A stretch of 64,000 bases of DNA, from the NCBI GenBank assembly GCA_024305405.1, contig JAKNDB010000068.1:5385501-5449500 (forward strand). The letters run 5' to 3'. Below are positions 27,590-40,100 of the stretch, in pieces; positions within the stretch are counted from its first letter, which is position 1, and every line of letters starts with the position of its first letter. This DNA comes from Dirofilaria immitis. Taxonomy: Eukaryota > Nematoda > Chromadorea > Rhabditida > Onchocercidae. Position numbers and translations under genes: made by a program. The notes under the pieces were generated by a model that was not told the DNA's origin, did not search any database, and worked only from the letters and a program-made list of their open reading frames with translations.

Positions 27590-29969
27590 ATCGAGAAAAC
27601 GACTAAATTTAATTAATAAAAATTTCAATGGAAAAAGTGGAATAATTTTAAAAGTTTTAGAAAATTCGAATTTATTCGTTCAAAAATAAATGAATGAATA
27701 ACAAAAGAAAATTTAATAAAAATTCTATGCAAATTCAAAAACTTTATAAATACTTCGTTTATGATTTATTTTAAAGTAAATTAGGAATTTCCAATTTTTC
27801 TCAAATTTTTGCTTGTACGATCGAAAGAAATATCTATGATAATTTTGATAATTCTATATGTCATTTTCTTTATTATGTAAAATTTTAATTAATAAAATTC
27901 TTTTTATTGTTATGTTTATATTTTTTTCATTTCTGTTTTCCCCTCTGCCTGTCCAAAATGAATTATAACAAATGTCATTGCTTGCCAGAAATTTTATTCT
28001 TATTAAAAATTGTTTTCAATTTAAAATTATCATAAATAAAGATTTATTTATCTCATTTTATTTACTAACTTTTCGTTCATAATTGTTTAAGAATTTTCTT
28101 TATTTTATCATCAAAAATTATTAAATACTTGATAATTTGTTTTAATGCTGAAAAATGAAACAATAATAATAAAACTAAATTTAAAATGATTTGCTATTGA
28201 CAGAACATACATACAAAATCGCTAATCGCATTGTTTTCCAATGCTATAAAAAAGCCGAAATACAAACATTATTAGGAATCATTACTTCAAATTAAATATT
28301 TTAGGAATTTAAATTCAATGTAATTCCTATATTTCTTTATCAACACTCACCGATATTCTATTATAAATATTCACATAAAGTAACCACAGTTAAATTTTAA
28401 TTTATGAGACGCATTAAGTCACCTGGAATATATGGTCGTAATAAAACTAGAAAATATAGCTTAATTAATCAAGCTTAATTAAGTATATAAGTAAGCATGA
28501 TTGCACTAATGCACCTTTCGTTAGTTATGTCATCAATAGAGGATAATATATTTGAAGAGAAAGTAAAGGTGACATCATCCGACTGTGATATTGTCTTGTG
28601 TATCAGTAAATGAAATATATACTTTTTCATTTTTGCTTAAAATTTTTTAATTATTCAAATTGCAATCGTCTTTTATTTCCTGAATAATTTTGTTAAAATT
28701 TTTCAAAGTAATCTTGTAATGATAAGTGATAAAATAATTGCTTCGGTTTTAGGAAAGAAATATTACTTACCAGCACGAAATATTATTAATTAATTAATTA
28801 AGAATAAATAGAATGATAACACAGACGACAAAATCTAGCATATATTTTCCGCATTTTTTTAATTTAATTTCACTATCTTTATTCATATTTATTTATTATT
28901 AAACATTAAAAACTGTCGAATCTATTTTTCTAAATCATATTATACCATTTTCAATTATGATTCACTTCTTTCTTCAATCTGATAATATTTTGATCAGAAA
29001 TATAATTCTTGCTGTGATTTTAATTTAAGATTTCAATTAACCATACTTGTCGAAATATTTTTACTAAATTGGAATTGAATTTTTTAAGAATTTGAACATA
29101 TTAGGTATTTATTAACTAAAATAATTGTTTGTTCTCTATTTTTCATAAACTAATAAGAAATAATTGATTAAGAGTTATCATTTATTCACATTTTGTCATT
29201 CTTATTACAAGAAGATTCATTTATTTACTAACTAATGAATGGTTAATTAGCATCAGTGATTTCATAAATTTCATATTATTTATGATTAGATATATTTGGC
29301 TTCTAATTCCTCTAATATCAATTAATTAATTAATTATCATTTGAATTTTTATCAATAGCAATATGAATATGAACTTATCAGTAATATTTACCTAAGTTTT
29401 ACTGCTATCGTTTAAAATATTATGTTGCGACATAAAAAGTAATTTAAAAAAATACACTGATTAATTTTTTATCATTTCTTTTGTTTTATCGTTTCTTTTC
29501 TTTTCTTTTCGTTCTGTATTTTTAATTTGATTTTTTTTTTTTTTTGATGATTAAGACTATTTTGATAATATATTCGAATTAATATTTGTGTTATTTTTTA
29601 TTTTGAATTAATATAACGGTTTATAAATAAAACAATGAATAAGAAATAATATCCATTTAACGTATATTGACTATTTTAATATCATTATTATTTAACATAT
29701 ATCAACTATTTTAATATTATTTCTAATTTTTCACAATCATTTTCATTACTGATTTAAGTATCATTCATTCAATAAATAATATATCATACTTAAATTCGAT
29801 TTATCAATATGAAAATAAGCATATTTATACATATTAGCTTGGATTCATTTAAAATATATTTAAATTTGTTGGGAAAACATTAACAAAATAGTGGTATCAA
29901 AATTTTTTTATTTTCCTAAATTTATTTAGGTTTCTTTTCTTTTTAATTAATCGTATCACTTTTGCACAC
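27590..29969. other. Intergenic region between convergent genes
   Basis: This holds the 3' flank of the cyclase-like gene (plus strand) and of the secreted-protein gene (minus strand). AATAAA-type motifs occur soon after the cyclase stop (for example near 27613). No conserved open frame, RNA gene or repeat family is seen. A short purine-rich patch near 28540-28575 is unexplained. Confidence 0.5.
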
Positions 29970-32900
29970 TTAGCAGCTCCATCTTCGATTAATCGTGCTT
30001 CTTGAATGATTACACGAGCAGGTAATAAACGAAACGATGTAATCACGTTTAATAAATTGACACGTATATGATAACAGGTTAACGCATGCGATACGTTCTT
30101 GTATCAACCCATTATTACATCCTTCTTCTTCGCTGAAAAACTTTCAATTTCATTTCTTTCACAATTTCTAAATGTCACATTCTTTTTTCTTTTTTTACTT
30201 TTATTAATCTCGAGAATTTTCGAGTAAAAAAGTAATAAAATACAAAAAGAAAATACCTTGGTGAAATTTTTACTTTTGTTACCAATTCGATCAAATTTTG
30301 CCAATAATCACTTTTTGATTTATGATCACAATCGATTAATCGTTGCTTGATTACTTCTGCCAATCGCTTTTCTTTAATATCACGCGTTGTTTGCGGTGGA
30401 AATTTACGCTGGAATTCTGTTGCAATTTGTTGAAAATCTTGCGAACATTCTAGAAATGAAGCAATCGTTTTGTTTTGAGTGAAAAATTCTTTTTAAATGA
30501 AAAATTAATTTTTATCATATCATCAGATAATCATTGCTTTTTGGTGTGATAAAGATAATTATGAATTTGTGTAATTAAAGGTTTTAATTGCTTAAATGAT
30601 AGATTATTTCTTTTATAGGTGATCATAACAATACTTTTTTTCTAATATTTTTACAATAAATTAGTTTAAAAATATAATTCCGTTGAGTAGTAATAGTTTT
30701 GAAATTATTGTTTTCAAAAATTGAAATTTAAATTATCAAAAAATAAGCTAAAAAAACGCCGAAAGGAAGTTTCTTGGTAATTTTATTAAACTATAATCTT
30801 TTTAATATCAAAAATGAATTCAAAAAATATAGAAAAAAGAGTTTGAAAATTTTGCTCTTGAAGAAATAATTGTAAGTTTTTACAAATTGTTATAATAAAT
30901 AATAAATTATCACAATTGAATAATGCTGTTGCACAACAGATAAATGAAATAATTCAAGGGAAAATGAAATTTTATTAAATTAGAAGAAAAAAGTTTGAAT
31001 AATATGGAATTTAAAAGTCATTTCATAAAAATTGGAAATTTATCGTCACAAGCAACCTAATTTTTATCACAAAGTTTTCCCAACAAATAATTCGTTCTGA
31101 AAAGTCGAAAAATTTGATAAATTCAAATTTCGGTTCTTCGAATAAAGGACGTTGTAGAAAAAAGGAAGAAATGAAAATTGGATCTAATAAAAAAATATAA
31201 ATTTTTAAATTAAAATTAGCATCGACGCTCAATAAATGTCAAATCGATCATCAATACAGATCAATTTAAATATTTAATCAAAATCAATTAATTTTTACTT
31301 ATTTTAATAATTATGTGCAAAATATTCAAATCATATAAATTGCATTGCGAAAAATTGACTTTTGTGAAAATATATTTAAGCAAATTGATGATCAGTGAAC
31401 ATTTAATCATGCAAATTAATTAAATTAAACTGTAACTGATTTTTTTGGCAAATTCATATTCATTCATATATAAATTGTAACGAATTTTTCGCGCTTACTT
31501 AATTTTTAATTAAAATCTTATTTGATACTAAAATTCTTATTATTGCTATTTACATTTCTTTCTAATTACTAAATATTACTGTATCATTTATATTTCAAGG
31601 ACCCCATAATTCAGTAAATCCGACAATTCGTAAAGATGATTCAGTGTACATACAACTGTTTTGTACATGATTTTACTGAGTGATCTTTAACAGTGCCCGT
31701 TTTATTTAAATAAAAAATTAGGGTAAAAAAACAAATGAATTAATAGCAACCTGACATAGGAATATTAAATGATTTTATTGAAACTTTTAAATAGCATAAT
31801 GCTATAAGCATATTAACTGTCAAATATTTATAAAAGTAATAATTAAATATAAAATTAATCGAATTATTAAATAAGATGTTCAGGAAGAATGGCAAAAATT
31901 TATTAAGCTTATTACGAAAGTGATATAATGAAATATTTCGAGTTATGCAAATATTTTAATTTATATTTGTAAGTACTAAATTAATCAGCTTACTAAATTA
32001 AGTCTTTAAAATTATAAATATTTAATGAATTACGAAAATTATATAATGGCTGATCGATATTGGATAAAAGATATTATTTTATAAATTAGAAATAAAAATA
32101 TTAAATTATTTAATTTAAATAAATATCAGATTATGGCTTAAATTTGAATTATTAAAAGTAAAATTCATATGGAAAATAGAAAAATTAACAAATAGAATTT
32201 TTATCGAATTTAAGAATTTAAAAAGAAAGTAAATTTAGTTAATAAAATTTTGAATTTAAAATTGGTTGTTATTGTCTGTTAAATTTTCCTTATGGTATAC
32301 CAGCGTTTAAAAAACAAGTTTTACTGACCAATCATTATCAATAATTTCGGCCATTTATAGTGATTAAGATTATGAAATAAACAGAAAGCAAAGTAAAGGA
32401 TAATAGAGCTTTATCAAGAACAAAATGAAAGAAACATAATAATGGATATTTTGGTGGTGTATTAATTAATTAGGACGAAGAGAATGAATAAATAAATAAT
32501 TCCAAACAATGTCTCGTTATCGATAAAAGCGGGGAGTATGAGAGAAATAGTAAAGATAAGGATAACTATTAATTCCTTTCTCTTTCTCCTTCTCTTTCAT
32601 GAAAATACCTAATAACTATTTACACTCGAATAAGTTAATTAAGGTTGGCGATTTTTATTTTAAATTCGAATTGTTCATTTTATTTATTTCTTCTCAAAAA
32701 TTATTCATACTTTGATAATTTCTATTATCATCGTTGTGGTAAAAATAGAAAATTTGATGTATGTGTTTGTATGGTTTAAATCAATTAAATACTTCATTGA
32801 AATTAATTGCAATTAAAATTGATAAGAACAGGGAAGAGCAACACAGGCATACCTGCCTGTGTTGCTTTTCCCTTTAAACAATTTTGATTAATTAATTAGC

Positions 32901-35195
32901 TAAACAATTTTGATTAAGTAATTAGTTTTAATCGAAATTGATCACAATTAAAATTGATAATAAGAAGATACGATGATTTATTTAAGAGACTTCTTTTTAT
33001 TTTAAATGATCATAATAAATATAATTATTTAATTGATAAATAATTATGAATCCGGCAAGAAATTTTGTGACAATTATTTTTTTAATTATTTGAAAGGTTT
33101 GAATCCCCACTATTACTTTCTCTTCTATTGTTTACTTTGATCTAAAAAAAAATAGGAGAAATTTGTTTTATTTTATTTTGTTTCCCTTTATTTATTTAAT
33201 TATTTTCCTGTTGGTATATTATAATTTTTAATGCGATCGAAAATTTTAAATTAATACACCATCTATTTAATGCTTTACTGGTCATTCTGAAGCATAGAAA
33301 TTAGTGTTACCCATTATTATCAATTATTATTAGCTTTAAGCTTGTTAAAATATCATGTAATAATGCTGATTCTAGTGTTACAGTATCAATAGATAATGTA
33401 ACTTTTACTATTATATTTACTTTATGAAATTCTTTTTCATTATTATTTAGTATTACCCCAAAAAAGCATATTTTTTCAATTACTGTAAATTGTTATTGTT
33501 AAAAATTGAACTTCAAATTTGGCACAAATAATTGAGAGAAAATATATTTTTTGCTTGGGCAATACTAAAATAAAATGATGAATGCTAAAAGTATTTAACT
33601 ATTAAAAAAGCATTTAATTGTAGTATACTGAAGTAGCAATTTTTTTTAATTTCAATATATCCAAATTTTAATAAGTCAATAGAATTTTTTTCAACCGTAG
33701 CAATGATAAATCGAAATTATCAAAGAAAACTTATAATTTAAAAAGTTGAAATTTTTTCCATATAAATCTACAAATTATTAAAAGTTATAGATAAACAAAG
33801 ATTTTACCCTATTCCTAACAAATAATTATTTCAATCAATAAAAAATTTTATCTATTTTTTGAGCGAATATTCTTTTTAAAAATTTAAAAGAAATTAGGAA
33901 AGAGAATGACACCGTACCAAATGAAGGGATCGTATCATTGAACCATTGTGAATGGGATGAAGTTTGCTGTCGAATCGGGATTGCTGATTGAAAATCAGTA
34001 TTACTGCCTGAGGCAGTAGATGAAATAGTAATGGGAATAGGTGATGATGGTGTCGTTGCGATCAACAACAATGATGGCGGTGATGATAATGATAAAAATG
34101 ATGGAGAATTTTGTTGCGGTAATAAATTTGTAATTGAAACTTGAGATGCTGGATTATGTTGCTGAAGAGAAAGAATTTTAAGTGTATGTTGAAGAGGAGT
34201 TTGATGTAATGGATTAGTTTCAGCATCCTGAATATTTTTACGGATAGTTTTTGTGTATCTATTGCTGCGTGATATTGATTTGAAGAAATTTCAGCATTTT
34301 TTACTTCACTTTGAATGAATTCTGGCATATTGATGGGAATAGTATGATAAGGTTTTGCTCGAGGAGCTTGATATGATGCATTTGTGATATATTCGTGTTG
34401 AAATTTAGATTTTGATGATTTAGGTTTCACATATATGGGTTCTTGTGCAAATATTATTGCTGTTGTTTGCAGGTAGGGAAGTATTGTTGTAGCTGGCTGT
34501 ACCTGCAATAATATCAGTATTTTAGAAAATATCGGGATCATTCTAAATTACCTGGGTTATTTTAAAATAAGTTTCATTTGAAAAATAATTTACTTATATA
34601 TACGTTGAAATAAATTTTATTTTTCTATCAATAGAAAGTAGAAATTTTTATTGAATAAAAACTATTTTTGAATTTTTACTTAATGAAATCGCTAAATTCA
34701 AAATATCATTTATCAACTATCTGTTAAAATAATAATTTTTGAGCAAATTTTTGTTATCATAACAATGAAATAAAGGATTGAAGAAACCTAATTATCAGAA
34801 ATAATCCATTTTTTTACGTTCGATATAAATTAATTTACTTATACGTATAAAAATGCTCATATTCTAAATTTATTTTGTTTAATATTTGATAAAAAAATTA
34901 AACAAATTCTATACATTTATTAACAAATCAAACAAATAGTCGAAATTACGGAAAATTCTAAAAAAGGAAAGAAATTTTAAAAACAAACTTTAACTGATAT
35001 AGGCGATTTTCTTCGAGATATATTGGATGATTCACTTTCAATAGTAGTATCGCTATCAAATGGTAAATTGCGGTCCAAATCAAATTGTGTATTTTCAAAT
35101 GTTCTCGCCGTTCGTTGTGCTAATTCTTGCCCACTAATTCGTATTAAACCGTTAATAATTAAGAATATAATTAATTTTGCAATATTCGGCAACAT
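29970..35195 (-). CDS. Secreted protein with C-terminal eight-cysteine domain, function unknown
   Basis: I do not recognise the family. Five exons in reading order: 35195-34989, 34502-34242, 34161-33918, 30449-30257, 30132-29970. All phases agree and give 355 aa. The N-terminus (MLPNIAKLIIFLIINGLIRI) is a clear signal peptide followed by SGQEL, so secretion is likely. Residues 23-240 are low in cysteine and rich in Ser, Thr, Pro, Gln and Asn, as in a mucin-like or flexible linker. The last 115 residues hold eight cysteines: CSQDF, IDCD, EGCN, ACV, YTC, TCSC and a terminal WSC. That points to a compact disulphide-bonded domain encoded by exons 4 and 5. The ATG lies six bases after a TTTTTCAG acceptor, so trans-splicing to a spliced leader or a 5' UTR intron is likely. 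The middle frame works only if the 80-base segment 34162-34241 is an intron; it has a good donor and a pyrimidine-rich CTTTCTCTTCAG acceptor. Intron 3 is 3.5 kb. Confidence 0.72.
32831..32872. repeat. GC-richer hairpin, 19-bp stem with 4-base loop
   Basis: GGGAAGAGCAACACAGGCA (32831-32849) pairs with 32854-32872 across the loop TACC. The one mismatch becomes a G-U wobble in RNA if read on the plus strand. At about half G+C it stands out sharply in this AT-rich window. It lies in the third intron of the secreted-protein gene. A direct repeat of roughly 15 bases (AATTAAAATTGATAA) occurs before it and again near 32946. The short loop argues against a standard microRNA; it could be a foldback element remnant or a structured RNA. 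Confidence 0.8.
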
Positions 35196-37146
35196 TTTGA
35201 TCTGAAAAATATACTTACAAATAAAAATAAAAAAGAACAGAATAAAATTAAATAGAATAGAACAGAATAGAATGCAATTAGCGATCAAATTAGTAAATGA
35301 ATAAATTAATTTACTGATTAATATATCAGATTATGACTGTAGAAATTGAAAGGGATAAAATAAGTTTCCCACCAATGATGACGATGACAATAGCGACAAT
35401 AAAAATAGAAAAAGGGATGGGTGAGAAAACTTTGTCAATCGGACACTATCAATAATGGGTAAATTGATACAATACATACACATACACACACATGCACACA
35501 CACATACACACATACACACACACATATACACACACATACACACATACACACACATCGATATATACAAACTCGATAAGATGAAAATGTATCAGAATTAAAT
35601 AAAATAGGAAATATCTTCACAGCTTTAAAATTATTCTACAATAAAATTAAATTAAAATTATCATATATTATGACATAAGTTTGACTTAATTTTGCATATG
35701 ATATATTTAAAACATATTATAATAGTAAACAAACAAAATATTCATGCGTTTAGCATTTATCAATAATATTTATCAAATCAAAAAAAAAAAGAATAAGTAA
35801 AAGAATTCAAATATGATAAAATAATACTCAAGAATTTTTAATTGTAAAAAAGGAAAAAAGTATAAATGATAATGTTAACAATTATCCTTTTCCATATTAC
35901 GATTATCCAAAAAACGCAAATTAAAAAATTGCGAATACTATCAAGCTTAATAAAGGTGTTTTACAAATACTCATTCTTTTCCTTACTAATAGGAATTCTA
36001 TTTATTTATGGATTATTACGGTAAATCGTTTTGATAATTTGATCTTTCATTAAATTGTTATTTAACTTTTTGGATGCAATGGCAAATATTGTGAATAATA
36101 ATAGTATATACATAAATAAAATATTCAATGTTCCATAGAATTATTATAATGATAAGTTAATATATCTCATTTTGTAATAGATGATTATTTTTAAAAATAA
36201 TTGATTAATCAAATAATTACCCATCCTGGAACAGTCTGAAAACCTATTTCATTTATTTTCTTATTAGTTTAAATTCTTCGACAATTTATGGTTGTGCAAA
36301 TATTTCCTTAATGTCCCTAAACTTTTTCAATATCTTATCTCATTTGATATGAACATAGACTTATGTTTGAGATTTAAAGTTTGTTGGGAAAAAGTTTACG
36401 TAAAATCCACAAATTTTTAAATAATTATTTTTTCTTGATAAAAAGAAAAATTTTAAAGCAAAAGTAGCTAATAAATAATTATAGATATATTTGGGAAAAT
36501 CTAGCATTTTCGTAACTTTCATATGCTTTATCAAATTTCGAACTAATTCTATAAATAAGGATACATTAGATAATTGAATTCTAATACATTACATCAATTC
36601 AATTATCTTAATCTAATCTCGAATTCAGTAAAAATATTTAATTTTATGTAGCGTGAACTAGCAGTTTTTATATTTTATTATTGTTTTATGTTCCTTCTGA
36701 TTACTGTAATATTTCTATTTGTAATTATAATCATTTACATTATTCGACTGAAATAAAATAATATCAATTTAGTTTTACATAATTACTAAACAGCATTTCC
36801 TACATTGCTAGAATGGTGTTTTCTTACATTGTAGAAATGATCCTACTTCAATAACAAATATTTCAATGAGATTTTAAGCATTTCATAGCGCGGCATGTGA
36901 TCTGAAGATTATTCGTCGGCGCAATAATATGGGACGGATAGTTTTATTGGAAGAGTTTGCGAATGGGTTGTTTCATTTGTATAGTTTTTTGGTCTCAGTA
37001 GTTTCATCATTATTAGTAGCATTATTGGTTGTATGTCACAATGGGATTTGTTATTCTATTCATATTATCATATGTAGGCAGCATAATTTTTCATGTTTTA
37101 TTCAGAAAAAACTATGTGCTGAATGGATGCTTAAAATGATGAAACA
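35196..37146. other. Divergent intergenic region between the secreted-protein and USP32-like genes
   Basis: This is a shared promoter region for two divergent genes. On the minus strand a TTTTTCAG acceptor ends at 35202, six bases before the secreted-protein ATG. On the plus strand TTTTATTCAG ends at 37105, about 40 bases before the USP ATG; either could be a trans-splice or 5' UTR intron site. A CA-rich microsatellite lies at 35471-35553. An open frame of 88 codons ending at 37195 overlaps the start of the USP gene in another frame and is probably spurious. Confidence 0.5.
35471..35553. repeat. CA/TG-rich microsatellite
   Basis: This is about 80 bp of imperfect CA dinucleotide broken by single T or G bases (CACATACACA units). 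It produces spurious Cys/Val/Met-rich open frames on the minus strand. It lies about 275 bp upstream of the secreted-protein start. Confidence 0.9.
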
Positions 37147-40100
37147 ATGGGCAATAGAGAATCATCAACGCCTGCTTCTTCATCATCATCATTAATTAGC
37201 TTTGAAGAAGCCCGAAATTTATGTTAGTTTTTAAATTTTTGATTTTTTTCTTCAAAACTGAATTCAAATTTGAATAATAATTTCATGCTAACCTTTGCAA
37301 ATTTTTAACTTTATCTTATTCCAGAGATTTATAAATTCTTGTTTTTGTCTAAGGAAGAAAAAGTGTAGATTACATATTTTTCTAGAATATAAGTTGCGAA
37401 TATAGAATATAAGTTGTCTTTTTAAAGAGAGGTATGCAAGATTTCTTCTTTTTGATGGACTGTTCTTTTTAATCTCTTTTAATAATTTTTAATGGATTAT
37501 GTATTTTCAAAGAAGGGCCTTTCGAAATTTTTGAAATAAATGTTATAGTAAATTTTACGAGATATAATTGCACATTATAAAGCAAAGCGTATATAGAATT
37601 AAAAGTGCGTACACTTTTACAATGTGCAGACTGTTGCATAGCTGAAAAACGAGAAACTAGATATGAGTGAAGCGATTATTCCCAACTTTTCCAGCCAATA
37701 CTAATTTAAAATTCCTTGCAGTTTTGTGGTTTTTGCATAAAATTATGTTTTTCATTCCCTTTGTGCTAATCTTTTATGATTGTAATAACATTTCACTTTT
37801 GACAAAGAAAAAAACTTTTCCTTGTTGTGAAATATGCAACACATGTGATCAAGTATAGTAACTTGGATCATTTCTTATTAAGATACCTGGTATGCAAATG
37901 TTAAATTTGCTAATATTAATTAATTATAACATTTTTTATTGCCATTGCAATGAATCCCATGTTTTTTTAAAAGATCAAATACTTATGGAATTGAAGTTTC
38001 TTGCGAAGAAAAATAAAAATAAAACTGTGGTTTTTTCTAAAATTAGATTATTTAACGTTGTTTGTCATTTTCAGTAAGTGCAGATGAATTGAAGCGGCTG
38101 GAAACGGCATGGGATGGTCGAGATTTACTTACGGAAGATGAATTTTTGCTGATGTTCTCTGTCATCCGGGAATTCCGTGCACTACGCGCTCACATATTTT
38201 CGCCAAGTTTTGTCAGGGATCATCTAAACTGTCATTTCAATATTTTATCATTGGAATTGTCTTGCTGACTAAAGTGGATAAGGATATCCGATTTGGTATA
38301 TATTTTCTTTTTTGTTATTGTTATTTATCTCATTTATCATTAATATAAAGGAAGCTATTAGCACAAGTAATTTTTAATTTAATAATGATAATTCTCGGAA
38401 TCTTCTATATATCTTTCTTTCGGTGTTGGCTAAACGTTTAAAAAGTGAGAAAATTGCAAAAAAATTTATTTTAGATAATTTTTTCCAGAATTTTTAAACA
38501 ATGAACATGAAATAGAACGGTGGATTGAACAACCGCCTCAGCTGACATCGCGCCATTCAGAAATTCACTATAATTTTTATCAAGTTCTTGCAGGTGTTAC
38601 ACATCGTAAGTTGTTTTATCTTTGGCTCTTAATTTTAGGTCAGAAATTGCTTTATTAATCGTCAAATGTTATTTCTAGTTTAAAATCCGGGCGATGAGAC
38701 TTCGAGATTTTGTACTAAAACTTTCATTGGACTTGCAAATGATTGTAAGGATAGTTGATAATCCTGTTGTTTCCTTGTCGTCTTTTCATTGTTTCTGATT
38801 TTAAGTTTTGGGCAAATTTATGAATATTGAGACTCGAAAATTCTTCTTCAAAGCTTGTGTTGCAAAATAAAAATTATGCTTAGATTATTTCATAGTCATC
38901 AGTGCAAATATATCAATGAGGAATTAAAATTCAAATTGAATTGTATTTACCAGATTGGTTATGCTATTCATATAGGTTCAGTGGCGGTTTAATTTTTTTG
39001 AAATTTTAGTTGATGAACAAGAAGTGGAAGAACTGGAAAAGTTTTTGGTTCCATCAACGATACCAAATTGTGTAAACTTACTAGGAATGGTTTTGGTATG
39101 TTAGTTGGTGGTGCCATTGCGAATTATTTCATTAATGGCTTGTTTCGTGCATTTGATGAAAATGATGATGGATTAGTGGATTTCAAAGAACTTGTCTGCG
39201 GTCTTTCTGCTTCTTGTCGTGGGCCGCATACTGCTCGTCTTAATTGTAAATTAGCCTTTATTTCTTTTTAGCTTAATTCTCTAGTTATTTTGATTTTATT
39301 CCTACTACAATTCCGACTAACGAAATTTGGATTTGATGAATTTGTTTTCTAAAATAAACATTTCAATAGCCTGAAGCTCAATTTATATTTCATCTCGTAA
39401 AATGTCAGTAGTTTAACAACTGGAACAGTGGGAAAAGAAAGTGTTTTTTAAGCATTTCAAAGAAAAAATGTTATTTCATGTTAGATTATCGAATTAGCGT
39501 TCGGAATTTATTTAAACAGAATAGGTAGAGAATAGGTTTATTTAAACAGAGTAGGTAGATTCTTATGTATTTCTGCATATTAGATATGAAATAACACTCG
39601 GGATTAGCTTTGAATAGAGATTTTGATGTCCTGATTTCAAAAGAAAATTCTGAAAATAATATTTACAAAAGACTTAATTTTAATAATACATAACATAGCC
39701 TGTCAATAATATTTCAGTTGTTGCTCAACTTTTTGACTCAGATAGTGATGGTTATTTATCAAAGAAGACATTCATTCCCTTTACGCTCATTTAAATCTCG
39801 TACGTACTTTTTATATCCATCGATAGTCGGCTATAATTTTATACATTCTTCGTGATCTTTTATGTTTAGTTCTACATATTTGACTTTTATTTATTTCTTA
39901 TTTTTTTGCTTTTTTGTAGGACAAAGCTGTGCAAACTATACATACGGATGAATTAGGTCGGGCATCATTAACAGATTTTGTATGTTGGGCAAATGAAACA
40001 AAATGTGTGGACGATTTGCTTGAAATAATTGTTCAGGTACCTACTGTTGTCATTGATTAAGCTAAACATTGAGTATGCAATGAAGCAACTATTTTCAAGA

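Noticed and set aside
32831..32872. Reading the GC-rich hairpin as a bacterial-type terminator
   Set aside because: This is eukaryotic intronic sequence, and no T-run termination context applies.
35331..35620. Cys/Val/Met-rich open frames on the minus strand
   Set aside because: They are produced by the CA-rich microsatellite; no splice or homology support.
36929..37195. Open frame of 88 codons with hydrophobic stretches upstream of the USP gene
   Set aside because: It overlaps the USP start in another frame, has no homology, and the MGNRESS start with matching phase to the next exon explains the region.
38153..38215. A 63-base intron within USP exon 2 (GT near 38153, CAG near 38215)
   Set aside because: The sequence it would remove matches USP32 in the third frame ([21 protein letters not shown]), so it is coding.
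39042..39085. A 44-base intron within USP exon 4 that would also restore the frame
   Set aside because: The retained sequence has the right length and similarity to USP32 ([14 protein letters not shown] before FGMLV), so one missing T is the better explanation.
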